NCBI RefSeq assembly: GCF_003086795.1
Contig: NZ_CP026003.1
Location: 950,503-1,014,502 of the forward strand
Origin: Stenotrophomonas sp. SAU14A_NAIMI4_5
Lineage (GTDB): Bacteria > Pseudomonadota > Gammaproteobacteria > Xanthomonadales > Xanthomonadaceae
DNA: 64,000 nucleotides
Reading direction: 5' to 3'
Numbering within the stretch: the stretch's first letter is position 1; every line of letters starts with the position of its first letter. A program made the position numbers and the translations under genes. Positions 10,855 through 20,166 of this stretch are shown piece by piece. The notes below the pieces were generated by a model. It worked only from the letters and a program-made list of their open reading frames with translations, was not told the origin of the DNA and searched no databases.

Positions 10855-11589
10855 ATGGGTCATAAAGTTCATCCGATTGGTATCCGCCTCGGCATTTCCA
10901 AGGACTGGAACTCCAAGTGGTACGCCAACAAGGCCGAGTTCGCTGGTTACCTGGCAGCCGACCTGAAAGTGCGCGAAATGCTGCGCAAGAAGCTGGCTCA
11001 GGCCGGCATCAGCAAGATCCTGATCGAGCGTCCGGCCAAGACCGCTCGCGTGACGATCCACACCGCCCGTCCGGGCGTGGTGATCGGCAAGCGCGGTGAG
11101 GACATCGAGAAGCTGCGCAAGGAAGTGAGCGAGATGATGGGCGTCCCGGCGCACATCAACGTCACCGAAGTGCGCAAGCCGGAACTGGACGCTCAGCTCG
11201 TTGCCGAGTCGATCGCCCAGCAGCTGGAGCGTCGCATCATGTTCCGCCGCGCCATGAAGCGCTCGGTTGGCAACGCGATGCGCCTGGGTGCCCTGGGCAT
11301 CAAGGTCAACGTCGGTGGCCGCCTCAACGGTGCAGAAATCGCCCGTTCGGAGTGGTACCGCGAAGGCCGCGTGCCGCTGCACACCCTGCGTGCCGACATC
11401 GACTATGGCTTCGCTGAAGCCAAGACGACCTACGGCATCATCGGCATCAAGGTCTGGATCTACAAGGGCGAGGTCTTCGATTTCTCCCAGGTTGGCCAGG
11501 AAAAGCAGGACGACACCCCGTCGCGCAACGATCGTCACGATCGCGGCGACCGCGGTGACCGTCAGCGCCCGGCTCGTGAAGCGAGGTAA
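10855..11589 (+). CDS. rpsC: 30S ribosomal protein S3
   Basis: 244 aa. Begins [14 protein letters not shown]; the KH domain has the GKRG loop ([13 protein letters not shown]). The last 30 or so residues are a highly charged Asp/Arg/His tail ([18 protein letters not shown]), probably disordered and longer than in E. coli S3 (233 aa). S3 lines the mRNA entry channel. 5 bp before rplP. Confidence 0.99.
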   Translation: MGHKVHPIGIRLGISKDWNSKWYANKAEFAGYLAADLKVREMLRKKLAQAGISKILIERPAKTARVTIHTARPGVVIGKRGEDIEKLRKEVSEMMGVPAHINVTEVRKPELDAQLVAESIAQQLERRIMFRRAMKRSVGNAMRLGALGIKVNVGGRLNGAEIARSEWYREGRVPLHTLRADIDYGFAEAKTTYGIIGIKVWIYKGEVFDFSQVGQEKQDDTPSRNDRHDRGDRGDRQRPAREAR

Positions 11590-11594
11590 CGACA

Positions 11595-12008
11595 ATGTTG
11601 CAACCCAAGCGAACCAAGTACCGCAAGGTGCACAAGGGCCGTAACGACGGCCTGAGCTGGAGCGCCAACGCTGTCAGCTTCGGCGAATACGGCCTCAAGG
11701 CAACCGCCCACGGTCAGCTGACCGCGCGTCAGATCGAAGCGGCCCGCCGCTCGATCAGCCGCTACGTGAAGCGCGGCGGCAAGATGTGGATCCGTGTGTT
11801 CCCCGACAAGCCCATCACCAAGAAGCCCATCGAAGTTCGAATGGGTTCGGGTAAGGGCAACGTGGAATACTGGGTGGCCCAGATCCAGCCCGGCCGCATG
11901 ATCTATGAAATCGAGGGTGTCTCGGAGGAAGTGGCACGCGAGGCGTTCCGCCTGGCCGCCGCCAAGCTCTCGGTCACCACCACTTTCGTGACCCGGACGG
12001 TGCGCTGA
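11595..12008 (+). CDS. rplP: 50S ribosomal protein L16
   Basis: 137 aa; sits near the A-site tRNA elbow. Begins [20 protein letters not shown] and contains the [20 protein letters not shown] block. Its TGA stop overlaps the ATG of rpmC by one base, so the two are probably coupled. Confidence 0.99.
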   Translation: MLQPKRTKYRKVHKGRNDGLSWSANAVSFGEYGLKATAHGQLTARQIEAARRSISRYVKRGGKMWIRVFPDKPITKKPIEVRMGSGKGNVEYWVAQIQPGRMIYEIEGVSEEVAREAFRLAAAKLSVTTTFVTRTVR

Positions 12009-12193
12009 TGGAACTGAAAACTCTCCGTGAAAAGTCGGCTGACGAACTGAAGGCCCACCTGATCGACCTGCGTAAGGAACAGTTCTCTGTCCGTATGCAG
12101 CAGGTCACCGGCCAGCTGCCGAAGACTCACGATATCCGCCGCGTCCGTCGCGAGATTGCTCGCGTCAAGACGCTGCTCGGCAGCAAGAAGTAA
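12008..12193 (+). CDS. rpmC: 50S ribosomal protein L29
   Basis: 61 aa, two-helix protein near the tunnel exit. Sequence [18 protein letters not shown] matches the family. Start overlaps the rplP stop (TGATG). Confidence 0.99.
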   Translation: MELKTLREKSADELKAHLIDLRKEQFSVRMQQVTGQLPKTHDIRRVRREIARVKTLLGSKK

Positions 12194-12204
12194 GGACGGC
12201 CGCT

Positions 12205-12474
12205 ATGAGCGACAATATCGAAAACAAGGCGCTGCGCACGGTCGAAGGCCGTGTCGTCAGCAACAAGATGGACAAGACGGTTACCGTCCTGGTTGAGCGT
12301 CAGGTCAAGCACGCGCTGTACGGCAAGTACATCAAGCGCTCGACGAAGCTGCACGCCCACGATGCCGACAACGCCTGCAAGGAAGGCGATGTCGTCCGCG
12401 TGACCGAGATTGCTCCGATGTCCAAGACCAAGAACTGGCGCGTGGTGGAAGTCATCACGCGCGCGGCTGAATAA
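12205..12474 (+). CDS. rpsQ: 30S ribosomal protein S17
   Basis: 89 aa OB-fold protein, primary 16S rRNA binder. Contains [18 protein letters not shown] and the [11 protein letters not shown] block. Last gene of the E. coli S10 operon; here only 11 bp separate it from rplN, with no terminator or clear promoter, so S10 and spc are probably read through. Confidence 0.99.
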   Translation: MSDNIENKALRTVEGRVVSNKMDKTVTVLVERQVKHALYGKYIKRSTKLHAHDADNACKEGDVVRVTEIAPMSKTKNWRVVEVITRAAE

Positions 12475-12485
12475 GGAGCTGAATC

Positions 12486-12854
12486 ATGATCCAGATGCAG
12501 AGCTACCTTGACGTCGCGGACAATTCGGGTGCCAAGCAGGTGATGTGCTTCAAGGTGCTGGGTGGTTCCAAGCGCCGTTACGCCGGCATCGGCGACATCA
12601 TCAAGGTCACCGTGAAGGATGCGATTCCGCGCGGCAAGGTCAAGAAGGGTGAAGTGTATGACGCCGTCGTGGTGCGTACCCGCAAGGGTGTGCGTCGCGC
12701 CGACGGTTCGCTGATCCGCTTCGACGGCAACGCTGCCGTCCTGCTGAACAACAAGCAGGAGCCGATCGGCACCCGTATCTTCGGGCCGGTGACTCGTGAA
12801 CTTCGCTCTGAGAAGTTCATGAAGATCGTCTCGCTCGCTCCCGAAGTGCTGTGA
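12486..12854 (+). CDS. rplN: 50S ribosomal protein L14
   Basis: 122 aa; forms intersubunit bridges and is the RsfS-binding site. Begins [20 protein letters not shown] and ends [11 protein letters not shown] as in other family members. First gene of the spc group. Confidence 0.99.
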   Translation: MIQMQSYLDVADNSGAKQVMCFKVLGGSKRRYAGIGDIIKVTVKDAIPRGKVKKGEVYDAVVVRTRKGVRRADGSLIRFDGNAAVLLNNKQEPIGTRIFGPVTRELRSEKFMKIVSLAPEVL

Positions 12855-12870
12855 GCGACAGGAGATAATC

Positions 12871-13188
12871 ATGGCTAACCGTATCAAGAAGGGCGACCAG
12901 GTTGTCGTCAACGCCGGCAAGGACAAGGGCAAGCAGGGCGAAGTCGTCCGCGTCGACGGCGACCGTGTGGTCGTCGGCAACGTGAACATCGTCAAGCGCC
13001 ACACCAAGCCGAACCCGCAGGCAGGTGTTGCCGGCGGCGTGGTCGAGCGCGAAGCTTCGATCCATATCTCCAACGTGAATGTGCTGAACCCGGCTTCGGG
13101 CAAGGGCGAACGCGTTGGCTTCAAGGTGCTGGAGGATGGACGCAAACTGCGTGTGTTCCGCTCCAGCGGTGAGGCGCTCGACGCCTGA
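12871..13188 (+). CDS. rplX: 50S ribosomal protein L24
   Basis: 105 aa with a KOW motif ([20 protein letters not shown]), an assembly initiator of the large subunit. Normal length; AGGAGA ribosome site upstream. Confidence 0.99.
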   Translation: MANRIKKGDQVVVNAGKDKGKQGEVVRVDGDRVVVGNVNIVKRHTKPNPQAGVAGGVVEREASIHISNVNVLNPASGKGERVGFKVLEDGRKLRVFRSSGEALDA

Positions 13189-13199
13189 GGAATGAGAAG

Positions 13200-13742
13200 A
13201 TGAGTTCCCGTCTCGAAAAGTTCTACAAGGAAGAAGTGGTACCGGCGCTGATGAAGCAGTTCGGTTACACCAATCCGATGGAAGTGCCGAAGCTTGTCAA
13301 GGTCACCCTGAACATGGGTGTCGGCGAAGCGGCCACCAACAAGAAGATCCTGGAAAACGCCGTCGGCGACATGACCAAGATTTCCGGCCAGAAGCCGGTG
13401 GTCACCAAGTCGCGTGTGTCGGTTGCGTCGTTCAAGATCCGTGATGGTTGGCCGATCGGCTGCAAGACCACGCTGCGTCGCCACAAGATGTACGAGTTCC
13501 TGGATCGCCTGATCAACATCTCGCTGCCGCGCGTGCGCGACTTCCGTGGTGTGTCCGGTCGTTCCTTCGACGGTCGCGGCAACTTCAACATGGGTGTGAA
13601 GGAACAGATCATCTTCCCGGAAATCGACTTCGACGCTGTCGACGCGATCCGCGGCATGGATATCGCCATCACCACCACTGCGAAGACCGATGCGGAAGCG
13701 AAGGCGCTGCTGGCAGCGTTCAAGTTCCCGTTCCGTAACTGA
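13200..13742 (+). CDS. rplE: 50S ribosomal protein L5
   Basis: 180 aa; binds 5S rRNA and contacts the P-site tRNA. Contains the [19 protein letters not shown] and [18 protein letters not shown] blocks. In E. coli S8 represses spc translation at the start of this gene; the short rplX-rplE gap here (11 nt) shows no separate structure. Confidence 0.99.
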   Translation: MSSRLEKFYKEEVVPALMKQFGYTNPMEVPKLVKVTLNMGVGEAATNKKILENAVGDMTKISGQKPVVTKSRVSVASFKIRDGWPIGCKTTLRRHKMYEFLDRLINISLPRVRDFRGVSGRSFDGRGNFNMGVKEQIIFPEIDFDAVDAIRGMDIAITTTAKTDAEAKALLAAFKFPFRN

Positions 13743-13760
13743 TCCGTCGAGGAATCCGAA

Positions 13761-14066
13761 ATGGCAAAGACCTCCATGGTCAACCGCGACATCAAGCGGG
13801 AAAAGCTGGCAAAGAAGTACGCTGAAAAGCGTGCGGCTCTGAAGAAGATCGTGTCCTCCGTGGACGCGACCTACGAAGAGAAGATCGACGCCGCAACCAA
13901 GCTGGCCAAGCTGCCGCGCGATTCGTCGCCGAGCCGCCACCGCAACCGTTGCGAACTGTCGGGTCGTCCGCGTGGCGTCTACAGCAAGTTCGGCCTGGGC
14001 CGTAACAAGCTGCGCGAAGCCACCATGCGTGGCGACGTCCCGGGTCTGCGCAAGGCCAGCTGGTAA
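13761..14066 (+). CDS. rpsN: 30S ribosomal protein S14, zinc-independent form
   Basis: 101 aa long form without the CXXC pairs of the zinc-binding version (one Cys, in [11 protein letters not shown]). Begins [20 protein letters not shown]. It is followed by a 257-nt spacer with a strong terminator rather than directly by rpsH. Confidence 0.99.
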   Translation: MAKTSMVNRDIKREKLAKKYAEKRAALKKIVSSVDATYEEKIDAATKLAKLPRDSSPSRHRNRCELSGRPRGVYSKFGLGRNKLREATMRGDVPGLRKASW

Positions 14067-14156
14067 TCCCAGCCGGCCCTGTGATCAGGAGCCCCTTCGG
14101 GGGGTCCTGAACCGGGCAGGGGAGGCATTCAGCCTTCCCGACGCAAAAAAACCAGG

Positions 14157-14182
14157 GAGCCCGGCGCAAGCCGGGCTCTTTT
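14157..14182 (+). terminator. Intrinsic terminator between rpsN and rpsH
   Basis: Perfect 9-bp stem GAGCCCGGC / GCCGGGCTC on a GCAA tetraloop, followed by TTTT (14179-14182) and preceded by seven A (14145-14151). A looser CCCC-TTC-GGGG hairpin lies upstream near 14088-14110. It would uncouple rplN-rpsN from rpsH-secY or act as an attenuator. Confidence 0.75.
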
Positions 14183-14186
14183 GGCG

Positions 14187-14192
14187 TATACT
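14187..14192 (+). promoter_or_regulatory. Possible -10 element ahead of rpsH
   Basis: TATACT immediately downstream of the terminator. No recognisable -35 box lies 16-18 bp upstream (that stretch is the terminator stem) and there is no TG extension, so the promoter call is weak. It would explain how rpsH onward is transcribed past the terminator. Confidence 0.3.
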
Positions 14193-14225
14193 CCCGCGTC
14201 TTGCTCTGTGCAAACGGGGTAGCAG

Positions 14226-14244
14226 GGCAGGCCGATGGCCTGCC
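14226..14244 (+). promoter_or_regulatory. rpsH leader hairpin
   Basis: GGCAGGCC (14226-14233), GAT loop, GGCCTGCC (14237-14244). Same stem sequence as the str and S10 leader hairpins. About 80 nt upstream of the rpsH start. Confidence 0.55.
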
Positions 14245-14323
14245 GCAACAAGGGACCTGGCCCGTTTCCAGGAGACAACAGATTTTCGCGAAAGCGGATA
14301 TCGGTGCACTCAAAGGTACTCAT

Positions 14324-14722
14324 ATGAGCATGACTGATCCCATCGCCGACCTGCTGGTCCGCATCAAGAATGCGGCCGCGGTTGGCAAGCAGACGGTGAA
14401 AGCCCCGTCGTCCAAGATCAAGGTTGCGATCGCCCAGGTCCTGAAGGACGAGGGTTACATCACCGACCTGCGCGTGACCCAGCTGGAAAACAACAAGTCC
14501 GAGCTGGAAATCGTGCTGAAGTATTTCGAAGGCAAGCCGGTCATCGCGACCCTGAAGCGCTTCTCGCGTTCGGGCCTGCGCCAGTACCGCGGCAAGAGCG
14601 AGCTGCCGAAGGTCATGAACGGCCTGGGCATCTCCATCATTTCCACCTCCAAGGGCATCATGACTGATGCGCAGGCGCGCCAGCTGGGCGTCGGCGGCGA
14701 AGTCCTGTGCTTCGTGGCCTAA
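14324..14722 (+). CDS. rpsH: 30S ribosomal protein S8
   Basis: 132 aa; 16S central-domain binder and, in E. coli, the spc operon repressor. I chose ATG 14324 ([17 protein letters not shown]), parallel to E. coli S8 and with AAAGG 7 nt upstream; an in-frame ATG two codons later is the alternative. Contains [25 protein letters not shown] at the C-terminus. Confidence 0.98.
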   Translation: MSMTDPIADLLVRIKNAAAVGKQTVKAPSSKIKVAIAQVLKDEGYITDLRVTQLENNKSELEIVLKYFEGKPVIATLKRFSRSGLRQYRGKSELPKVMNGLGISIISTSKGIMTDAQARQLGVGGEVLCFVA

Positions 14723-14740
14723 GGCGAAAGGAGTAATACT

Positions 14741-15265
14741 ATGTCCCGCGTAGCCAAGAAGCCCGTCACCCTGGGTAAGACTGAACTGAACGTCCAGGCC
14801 GATTCCGTCACCGTCAAGGGCCCGAAGGGCACCCTGTCGCTGCCGAAGCCGGCTGGCATTGCCATCAACGTCGACAACGGCGTTGCCACCCTGAGCACCG
14901 AGAACGCTGACCTGGTCCCGCTGACCGGCACCGTCCGCGCCATCCTGGCCAACATGGTCAAGGGTGTTTCCGAAGGCTTCGAGCGCAAGCTGGAGCTGGT
15001 CGGCGTGGGTTACCGTGCTGCCATGCAGGGCAAGGACCTGAGCCTGTCGCTCGGTTACTCGCACCCGATCGTGTTCGTGGCGCCGGAAGGCATCACCATC
15101 ACCACCCCGACCCAGACCGAAATTCTGGTGCAGGGCGCTGACAAGCAGGTCGTCGGTGAAGTCGCCGCCAAGATCCGTGCGTTCCGCAAGCCGGAACCGT
15201 ACAAGGGCAAGGGCGTGAAGTACTCCGACGAAGTCATCATCCGTAAGGAAGCCAAGAAGGCCTAA
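14741..15265 (+). CDS. rplF: 50S ribosomal protein L6
   Basis: 174 aa two-domain protein near the sarcin-ricin loop. Begins [19 protein letters not shown] and contains the [22 protein letters not shown] block. AAAGGAG ribosome site. Confidence 0.99.
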   Translation: MSRVAKKPVTLGKTELNVQADSVTVKGPKGTLSLPKPAGIAINVDNGVATLSTENADLVPLTGTVRAILANMVKGVSEGFERKLELVGVGYRAAMQGKDLSLSLGYSHPIVFVAPEGITITTPTQTEILVQGADKQVVGEVAAKIRAFRKPEPYKGKGVKYSDEVIIRKEAKKA

Positions 15266-15297
15266 TCAGGCTCTTCCGCTTTCAAGGGAAAAAAATC

Positions 15298-15651
15298 ATG
15301 AACAAGAACATCGCCCGCCTGCGTCGCGCCAAGTCGACCCGCGCCCACATCCGTGAGCTCGGCGTCGCCCGCCTGTCGGTGCTGCGCACCGGCCAGCACC
15401 TGTACGCCCAGGTCTTCACCGCCGACGGTTCCAAGGTGCTGGCTGCCGCCAACACCACCCAGACCGACGTCATGGAAGGCCTGAAGAACGGCAAGAACGC
15501 CGATGCCGCCGCCAAGGTCGGCCGTATCGTCGCTGAGCGCGCCAAGGCCGCCGGCGTCGAGAAGGTTGCCTTCGATCGTTCGGGCTACCGCTACCACGGC
15601 CGCATCAAGGCCCTGGCAGAAGCCGCCCGCGAAGCCGGCCTGCAGTTCTAA
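15298..15651 (+). CDS. rplR: 50S ribosomal protein L18
   Basis: 117 aa; 5S rRNA-binding protein. Contains [16 protein letters not shown] and the C-terminal [24 protein letters not shown] motif. 32 bp after rplF. Followed by a 161-nt spacer with a stem-loop before rpsE. Confidence 0.99.
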   Translation: MNKNIARLRRAKSTRAHIRELGVARLSVLRTGQHLYAQVFTADGSKVLAAANTTQTDVMEGLKNGKNADAAAKVGRIVAERAKAAGVEKVAFDRSGYRYHGRIKALAEAAREAGLQF

Positions 15652-15661
15652 GGGATAAGGG

Positions 15662-15682
15662 CAGGGGACCTCGCGTCCCCTG
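15662..15682 (+). promoter_or_regulatory. Stem-loop in the rplR-rpsE spacer
   Basis: Perfect 8-bp stem CAGGGGAC / GTCCCCTG, 5-nt loop, 10 nt after the rplR stop. No T-tract. The rest of the spacer shows only GC-rich weak pairings. E. coli has no such spacer here. Confidence 0.4.
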
Positions 15683-15812
15683 TCCGCCTGCTCGCCCGCC
15701 TGAGTGAGGCGGGGCGGCGCCGCTCTTCTGCAGCGGCCCACCGCACCAACGCGGTACTCCACAACCATAAGCGGCCTCGAGCCGTACATACCCAAACTAC
15801 CAAGGAATCAAG

Positions 15813-16355
15813 ATGGCAGAAGAACGTCAGCAGCGGGGTCGCGATCGCGACCGTAACCGCGAAGAGAAAGTCGACGACGGCATGATCGAAAAGCTGGTCG
15901 CGGTCAACCGCGTCAGCAAGACCGTCAAGGGTGGCCGCCAGTTCACCTTCACCGCCCTGACCGTGGTCGGCGACGGCGAAGGCAAGGTCGGTTTCGGTTA
16001 TGGCAAGGCGCGCGAAGTGCCGGTCGCCATCCAGAAGTCGATGGAACAGGCTCGCAAGAACCTGGTCAGCGTTGACCTGAACAACGGCACCCTGTGGCAC
16101 ACCATCAAGGATGGTCACGGCGCAGCCCGCGTGTTCATGCAGCCGGCTTCCGAAGGTACCGGCGTCATCGCCGGCGGTGCCATGCGCGCCGTGCTGGAAG
16201 CGGTTGGCGTGAAGAACGTGCTGGCCAAGGCCACCGGTTCGCGCAACCCGATCAACCTGGTGCGTGCCACCGTGAAGGGCCTGTCTGCTGCGCAGTCGCC
16301 GGCTCGCATCGCGGCCAAGCGCGGCAAGAAGGTGGAGGAACTCAACCATGGCTAA
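15813..16355 (+). CDS. rpsE: 30S ribosomal protein S5
   Basis: 180 aa; translational accuracy protein. Begins with a charged tail ([28 protein letters not shown]), then [24 protein letters not shown] containing the loop linked to spectinomycin resistance, with no deletion. Its end overlaps rpmD by 8 bp. Confidence 0.99.
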   Translation: MAEERQQRGRDRDRNREEKVDDGMIEKLVAVNRVSKTVKGGRQFTFTALTVVGDGEGKVGFGYGKAREVPVAIQKSMEQARKNLVSVDLNNGTLWHTIKDGHGAARVFMQPASEGTGVIAGGAMRAVLEAVGVKNVLAKATGSRNPINLVRATVKGLSAAQSPARIAAKRGKKVEELNHG

Positions 16356-16539
16356 TGAGTCCAACAAGACTGTGAAGGTGCGCCTGGTGCGCGGCCTGCG
16401 TGGTACCCAGTCGCGTCACCGCCTGTCGGTGCGTGCCCTGGGCCTGAACAAGCTCAACGATGTCCGTGAACTGAAGGACAGCCCGCAGGTTCGCGGTCTG
16501 ATCAACACCGTTCACTACCTCGTCAAGGTTGAGGAGTAA
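16348..16539 (+). CDS. rpmD: 50S ribosomal protein L30
   Basis: 63 aa. Contains [20 protein letters not shown] and the [16 protein letters not shown] motif. Starts inside the end of rpsE (ATGGCTAA), so translation is probably coupled. Confidence 0.98.
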   Translation: MANESNKTVKVRLVRGLRGTQSRHRLSVRALGLNKLNDVRELKDSPQVRGLINTVHYLVKVEE

Positions 16540-16545
16540 TCGATC

Positions 16546-16989
16546 ATGACTCTGCGTCTCAATGAACTGAGCCCGGCACCGGGCGCCCGCACCGAGCGTA
16601 CCCGCGTCGGTCGTGGTATCGGCTCGGGCCTGGGCAAGACTGCCGGCCGCGGCCACAAGGGTTCGTTCGCCCGTAAGGGTGGCGGCAAGATCAAGGCTGG
16701 CTTCGAAGGCGGCCAGACCCCCATGCAGCGTCGTCTGCCGAAGATCGGCTTCCGTTCGCCGATCGCCAAGGACACCGCTGAAGTTCTGCTGTACGCGCTG
16801 GACAAGCTGCCGGCTGGTGAGATCGACTTCGCCGCCCTGCGTGCTGCCAAGCTGGTCCCGAGCACTGCAAAGAAGGCCAAGGTCGTCCTCAAGGGCGAAC
16901 TGACCAAGGCGTTCACCCTGAAGGGTATTGCTGCCACGGCCGGTGCCAAGGCTGCAATCGAAGCTGCCGGCGGCAGCGTGACGGAGTAA
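16546..16989 (+). CDS. rplO: 50S ribosomal protein L15
   Basis: 147 aa; late assembly protein. N-terminal glycine/arginine-rich extension (GRGIGSGLGKTAGRGHKG) and the QTPMQRRLPKIGF motif are visible. 6 bp before secY. Confidence 0.99.
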   Translation: MTLRLNELSPAPGARTERTRVGRGIGSGLGKTAGRGHKGSFARKGGGKIKAGFEGGQTPMQRRLPKIGFRSPIAKDTAEVLLYALDKLPAGEIDFAALRAAKLVPSTAKKAKVVLKGELTKAFTLKGIAATAGAKAAIEAAGGSVTE

Positions 16990-16995
16990 GAAATC

Positions 16996-18363
16996 ATGGC
17001 GCAAGCTGGCATCGGTAACCTCGCGGGCGGAATGGGCAAGTTCACTGAACTTCGCCAACGTTTGCTGTTCGTCGTCGGGGCTTTGATCGTCTATCGCATC
17101 GGCTGTTATGTGCCGGTGCCGGGCGTCAATCCCGATGCCATGCTTGCCATGATGCAACAGCAGGGCGGCGGCATCGTGGACATGTTCAACATGTTCTCGG
17201 GCGGCGCCCTGCACCGTTTGAGCATCTTCGCGCTCAACGTGATGCCGTACATCTCGGCATCGATCGTGATGCAGCTGGCCACCCACATCTTCCCCGCCCT
17301 GAAGGCGATGCAGAAGGAAGGTGAGTCCGGCCGTCGCAAGATCACCCAGTATTCGCGCATCGGCGCCGTGCTGCTGGCGGTGGTGCAGGGCGGTTCGATC
17401 GCCCTGGCGCTGCAGAACCAGGTGGCACCGTCGGGCGCTCCGGTCGTCTACGCACCGGGCATGGGCTTCGTGCTCACCGCCGTGGTCGCGCTGACCGCCG
17501 GCACCATGTTCCTGATGTGGGTCGGTGAGCAGGTCACCGAGCGCGGCATCGGCAACGGCGTCTCGCTGATCATCTTCGCCGGTATCGTGGCGGGCCTGCC
17601 GGGTGCGGTCATCCACACCTTCGACGCCTACCGCGACGGCAACATCCAGTTCATCCAGCTGCTGCTGATCGCCATCGTCGTCCTCGCCTTCACCTTCTTC
17701 GTGGTGTTCGTCGAGCGCGGCCAGCGCCGGATCACGGTCAACTACGCACGCCGCCAGGGCGGTCGCAACGCGTACATGAACCAGACCTCGTTCCTGCCGC
17801 TGAAGCTGAACATGGCTGGCGTCATCCCGGCGATCTTCGCCTCGAGCCTGCTGGCCTTCCCGGCCACCCTGGCCATGTGGTCCGGCCAGGCCGCCAACCA
17901 GAGCGCCGTCGGCCAGACCCTGCAGAAGGTCGCCAACGCCCTGGGCCCGGGCGAGCCGCTGCACATGATCGTGTTCGCTGCGCTGATCACCGGTTTCGCG
18001 TTCTTCTACACCGCGCTGGTGTTCAACTCGCAGGAAACCGCCGACAACCTGAAGAAGTCGGGCGCGCTGATTCCGGGCATCCGTCCGGGCAAGGCTACCG
18101 CCGACTACATCGACGGCGTGCTGACCCGCCTGACCGCTGCCGGTTCGGCTTACCTGGTGATCGTCTGCCTGCTGCCGGAACTGATGCGCACGCAGCTGAA
18201 CGCCTCGTTCTACTTCGGTGGTACTTCGCTGCTGATCGTCGTGGTGGTGGTGATGGACTTCATCGCCCAGGTGCAGGCGCACCTGATGTCCCACCAGTAC
18301 GAGAGCCTGCTGAAGAAGGCCAACCTGAAGGGCGGCAACCGCGGCGGTTTTGCCCGCGGCTGA
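16996..18363 (+). CDS. secY: Preprotein translocase subunit SecY
   Basis: Channel subunit of the Sec translocon, 455 aa with ten predicted inner-membrane helices. Conserved blocks: FRIG-like N-terminus ([21 protein letters not shown]), plug region [26 protein letters not shown], and the cytosolic loop ending [20 protein letters not shown]. The last codons overlap the -35 of the predicted alpha-operon promoter. rpmJ, next in E. coli, does not follow. Confidence 0.99.
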   Translation: MAQAGIGNLAGGMGKFTELRQRLLFVVGALIVYRIGCYVPVPGVNPDAMLAMMQQQGGGIVDMFNMFSGGALHRLSIFALNVMPYISASIVMQLATHIFPALKAMQKEGESGRRKITQYSRIGAVLLAVVQGGSIALALQNQVAPSGAPVVYAPGMGFVLTAVVALTAGTMFLMWVGEQVTERGIGNGVSLIIFAGIVAGLPGAVIHTFDAYRDGNIQFIQLLLIAIVVLAFTFFVVFVERGQRRITVNYARRQGGRNAYMNQTSFLPLKLNMAGVIPAIFASSLLAFPATLAMWSGQAANQSAVGQTLQKVANALGPGEPLHMIVFAALITGFAFFYTALVFNSQETADNLKKSGALIPGIRPGKATADYIDGVLTRLTAAGSAYLVIVCLLPELMRTQLNASFYFGGTSLLIVVVVVMDFIAQVQAHLMSHQYESLLKKANLKGGNRGGFARG

Positions 18364-18378
18364 TAAGCCTGTTATACT
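18350..18378 (+). promoter_or_regulatory. Predicted sigma70 promoter of the alpha operon
   Basis: TTGCCC (18350-18355, within the last secY codons), 17-bp spacer, TATACT (18373-18378). Predicted start near 18385. Confidence 0.6.
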
Positions 18379-18384
18379 TTCGTC

Positions 18385-18708
18385 TTCCTGACGTGATGGT
18401 CCTCCGCTTCGCGGACTCTGGCCACACAAACGAAGGGCGGCCCCCGCAGCGGTTCCGGGTGGGGGTGTGGCGAGGTGGTCCTGCGCTGGAGTAGCGCGGG
18501 CGGCCCCGGGGAAACCCAGGTCCAACCTTGTCCGGCGCCGGAGCCTGGGCACACTCCCCAGGCCGGGTCCATGAAACTTCATTGTTTCACGGGCTTCCAT
18601 GTAAACCGGAACCTTGTTAGTATCGCTAGTTCACTTTTTTGATCCATCCTGCCGGATTGGCGTGCCTGAGGCGCGCTGTCGGCCATCACTCAGCTGGAGA
18701 ACCGCGTC
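18385..18708 (+). promoter_or_regulatory. Long GC-rich leader between secY and rpsM
   Basis: About 320 nt without a recognisable gene. I translated it looking for L36 and found none. It holds several short stem-loops, including TCCGC-TTC-GCGGA near 18405, a C-run/G-run pairing around 18440-18475, and GCGTGCC / GGCGCGC near 18660. In E. coli S4 represses this operon through a pseudoknot at the rpsM start; whether one forms here cannot be judged by eye. Confidence 0.35.
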
Positions 18709-19065
18709 ATGGCGCGTATTGCAGGCGTCAACCTGCCAGCCCAGAAGCACGTCTGGGTCGGGTTGCAAAGCATTTACGGCATCGGCCGTACCCGTTCGAA
18801 GAAGGTCTGCGAAGTCGCAGGCGTTGCTTCGACCACCAAGATCCGCGATCTGTCGGAGCCGGAAATCGAGCGCCTGCGCGCCGAAGTCGGCAAGTACATC
18901 GTGGAAGGCGATCTGCGCCGTGAAATCGGCATCGCGATCAAGCGCCTGATGGACCTGGGCTGCTACCGCGGCCTGCGTCACCGTCGCGGCCTGCCGCTGC
19001 GTGGCCAGCGCACCCGTACCAACGCCCGCACCCGCAAGGGCCCGCGCAAGGCGATCAGGAAGTAA
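18709..19065 (+). CDS. rpsM: 30S ribosomal protein S13
   Basis: 118 aa; head protein contacting the P-site tRNA and L5. Begins [20 protein letters not shown] and ends in the basic tail [16 protein letters not shown]. First gene of the alpha operon; good GGAG site upstream. Confidence 0.99.
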   Translation: MARIAGVNLPAQKHVWVGLQSIYGIGRTRSKKVCEVAGVASTTKIRDLSEPEIERLRAEVGKYIVEGDLRREIGIAIKRLMDLGCYRGLRHRRGLPLRGQRTRTNARTRKGPRKAIRK

Positions 19066-19076
19066 GGGACCTATAA

Positions 19077-19466
19077 ATGGCTAAGCCTGCTGCTAAGACC
19101 AAGAAGAAGATCAAGCGCGTCGTCACCGACGGCGTTGCCCACGTCCACGCTTCGTTCAACAACACCATCGTGACCATCACCGACCGCCAGGGCAACGCTC
19201 TGTCGTGGGCGACCTCCGGTGGCGCTGGCTTCCGCGGTTCGCGCAAGTCGACCCCGTTCGCTGCCCAGGTGGCTGCTGAAAAGGCCGGTCGTGCTGCGCT
19301 GGACTACGGCGTGAAGTCGCTGGAAGTCCGCATCAAGGGTCCGGGTCCGGGCCGTGAGTCGGCCGTGCGTTCGTTGAACAACGTCGGCTACAAGATCACC
19401 AACATCATCGACGTGACGCCTATCCCGCACAACGGGTGCCGTCCGCCGAAGAAGCGTCGCGTCTAA
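19077..19466 (+). CDS. rpsK: 30S ribosomal protein S11
   Basis: 129 aa; platform protein next to the E site. Contains [21 protein letters not shown] and the C-terminal [12 protein letters not shown]. 11 bp after rpsM. Confidence 0.99.
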   Translation: MAKPAAKTKKKIKRVVTDGVAHVHASFNNTIVTITDRQGNALSWATSGGAGFRGSRKSTPFAAQVAAEKAGRAALDYGVKSLEVRIKGPGPGRESAVRSLNNVGYKITNIIDVTPIPHNGCRPPKKRRV

Positions 19467-19481
19467 AGGGAGCGATAAGAA

Positions 19482-20111
19482 ATGGCTCGTTATATCGGTC
19501 CTACCTGTAAGCTCGCCCGTCGCGAAGGCGCCGACCTGTCCCTGAAGAGCCCGGCGCGTGCGCTGGACTCCAAGTGCAAGCTGGAGCAGAAGCCCGGCCA
19601 GCACGGCGCCACTGCCCGCAAGGGCAAGCTGTCCGACTACGCTACCCAGCTGCGTGAAAAGCAGAAGGTCAAGCGTATCTACGGCCTGCTGGAGCGTCAG
19701 TTCCGCAACTACTACAAGAAGGCCTCGACCAAGAAGGGCAACACCGGCGAGAACCTGCTGCAGCTGCTGGAAACCCGCCTGGACAACGTCGTCTACCGCA
19801 TGGGCTTCGCCGTGACCCGTCCGGCTGCCCGTCAGCTGGTGTCGCACCGCGGCGTCACCGTGAATGGCAAGTCGGTCAACCTGGCTTCGTACCAGGTCAA
19901 GGCTGGCGACGCCATCGCTCTGTCTGAAAAGGCTGCCAAGCAGCTGCGCGTCCAGGAAGCCCTGACCGTCGCCGCCCAGCATGACCTGAGCCCGTCGTGG
20001 GTTGAAGTGGATTCCGGCAAGTTCACCGGCATCTTCAAGGCTGTTCCGGATCGTTCGGATCTGCCTGCGGACATCAACGAAGCGCTGATCGTCGAGCTGT
20101 ATTCGAAGTAA
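19482..20111 (+). CDS. rpsD: 30S ribosomal protein S4
   Basis: 209 aa; assembly initiator, mRNA helicase component and E. coli alpha-operon repressor. Begins [19 protein letters not shown]; the S4 RNA-binding domain ([26 protein letters not shown]) is intact. Four-cysteine zinc forms are not evident. AGGGAG ribosome site. Confidence 0.99.
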   Translation: MARYIGPTCKLARREGADLSLKSPARALDSKCKLEQKPGQHGATARKGKLSDYATQLREKQKVKRIYGLLERQFRNYYKKASTKKGNTGENLLQLLETRLDNVVYRMGFAVTRPAARQLVSHRGVTVNGKSVNLASYQVKAGDAIALSEKAAKQLRVQEALTVAAQHDLSPSWVEVDSGKFTGIFKAVPDRSDLPADINEALIVELYSK

Positions 20112-20166
20112 TTCACATTGGAGAGCCCCCGGCGACGGCCGGGGGTTCACTAGGAGAACCCGCAAC

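Noticed and set aside
16342..18600. 752-codon - strand frame opposite rplO and secY
   Set aside because: Compositional artefact; His/Gln/Asp-rich antisense translation.
18364..18708. Possible rpmJ (L36) after secY
   Set aside because: No short frame with the MKVRASVKK-type start or the Cys/His zinc pattern was found.
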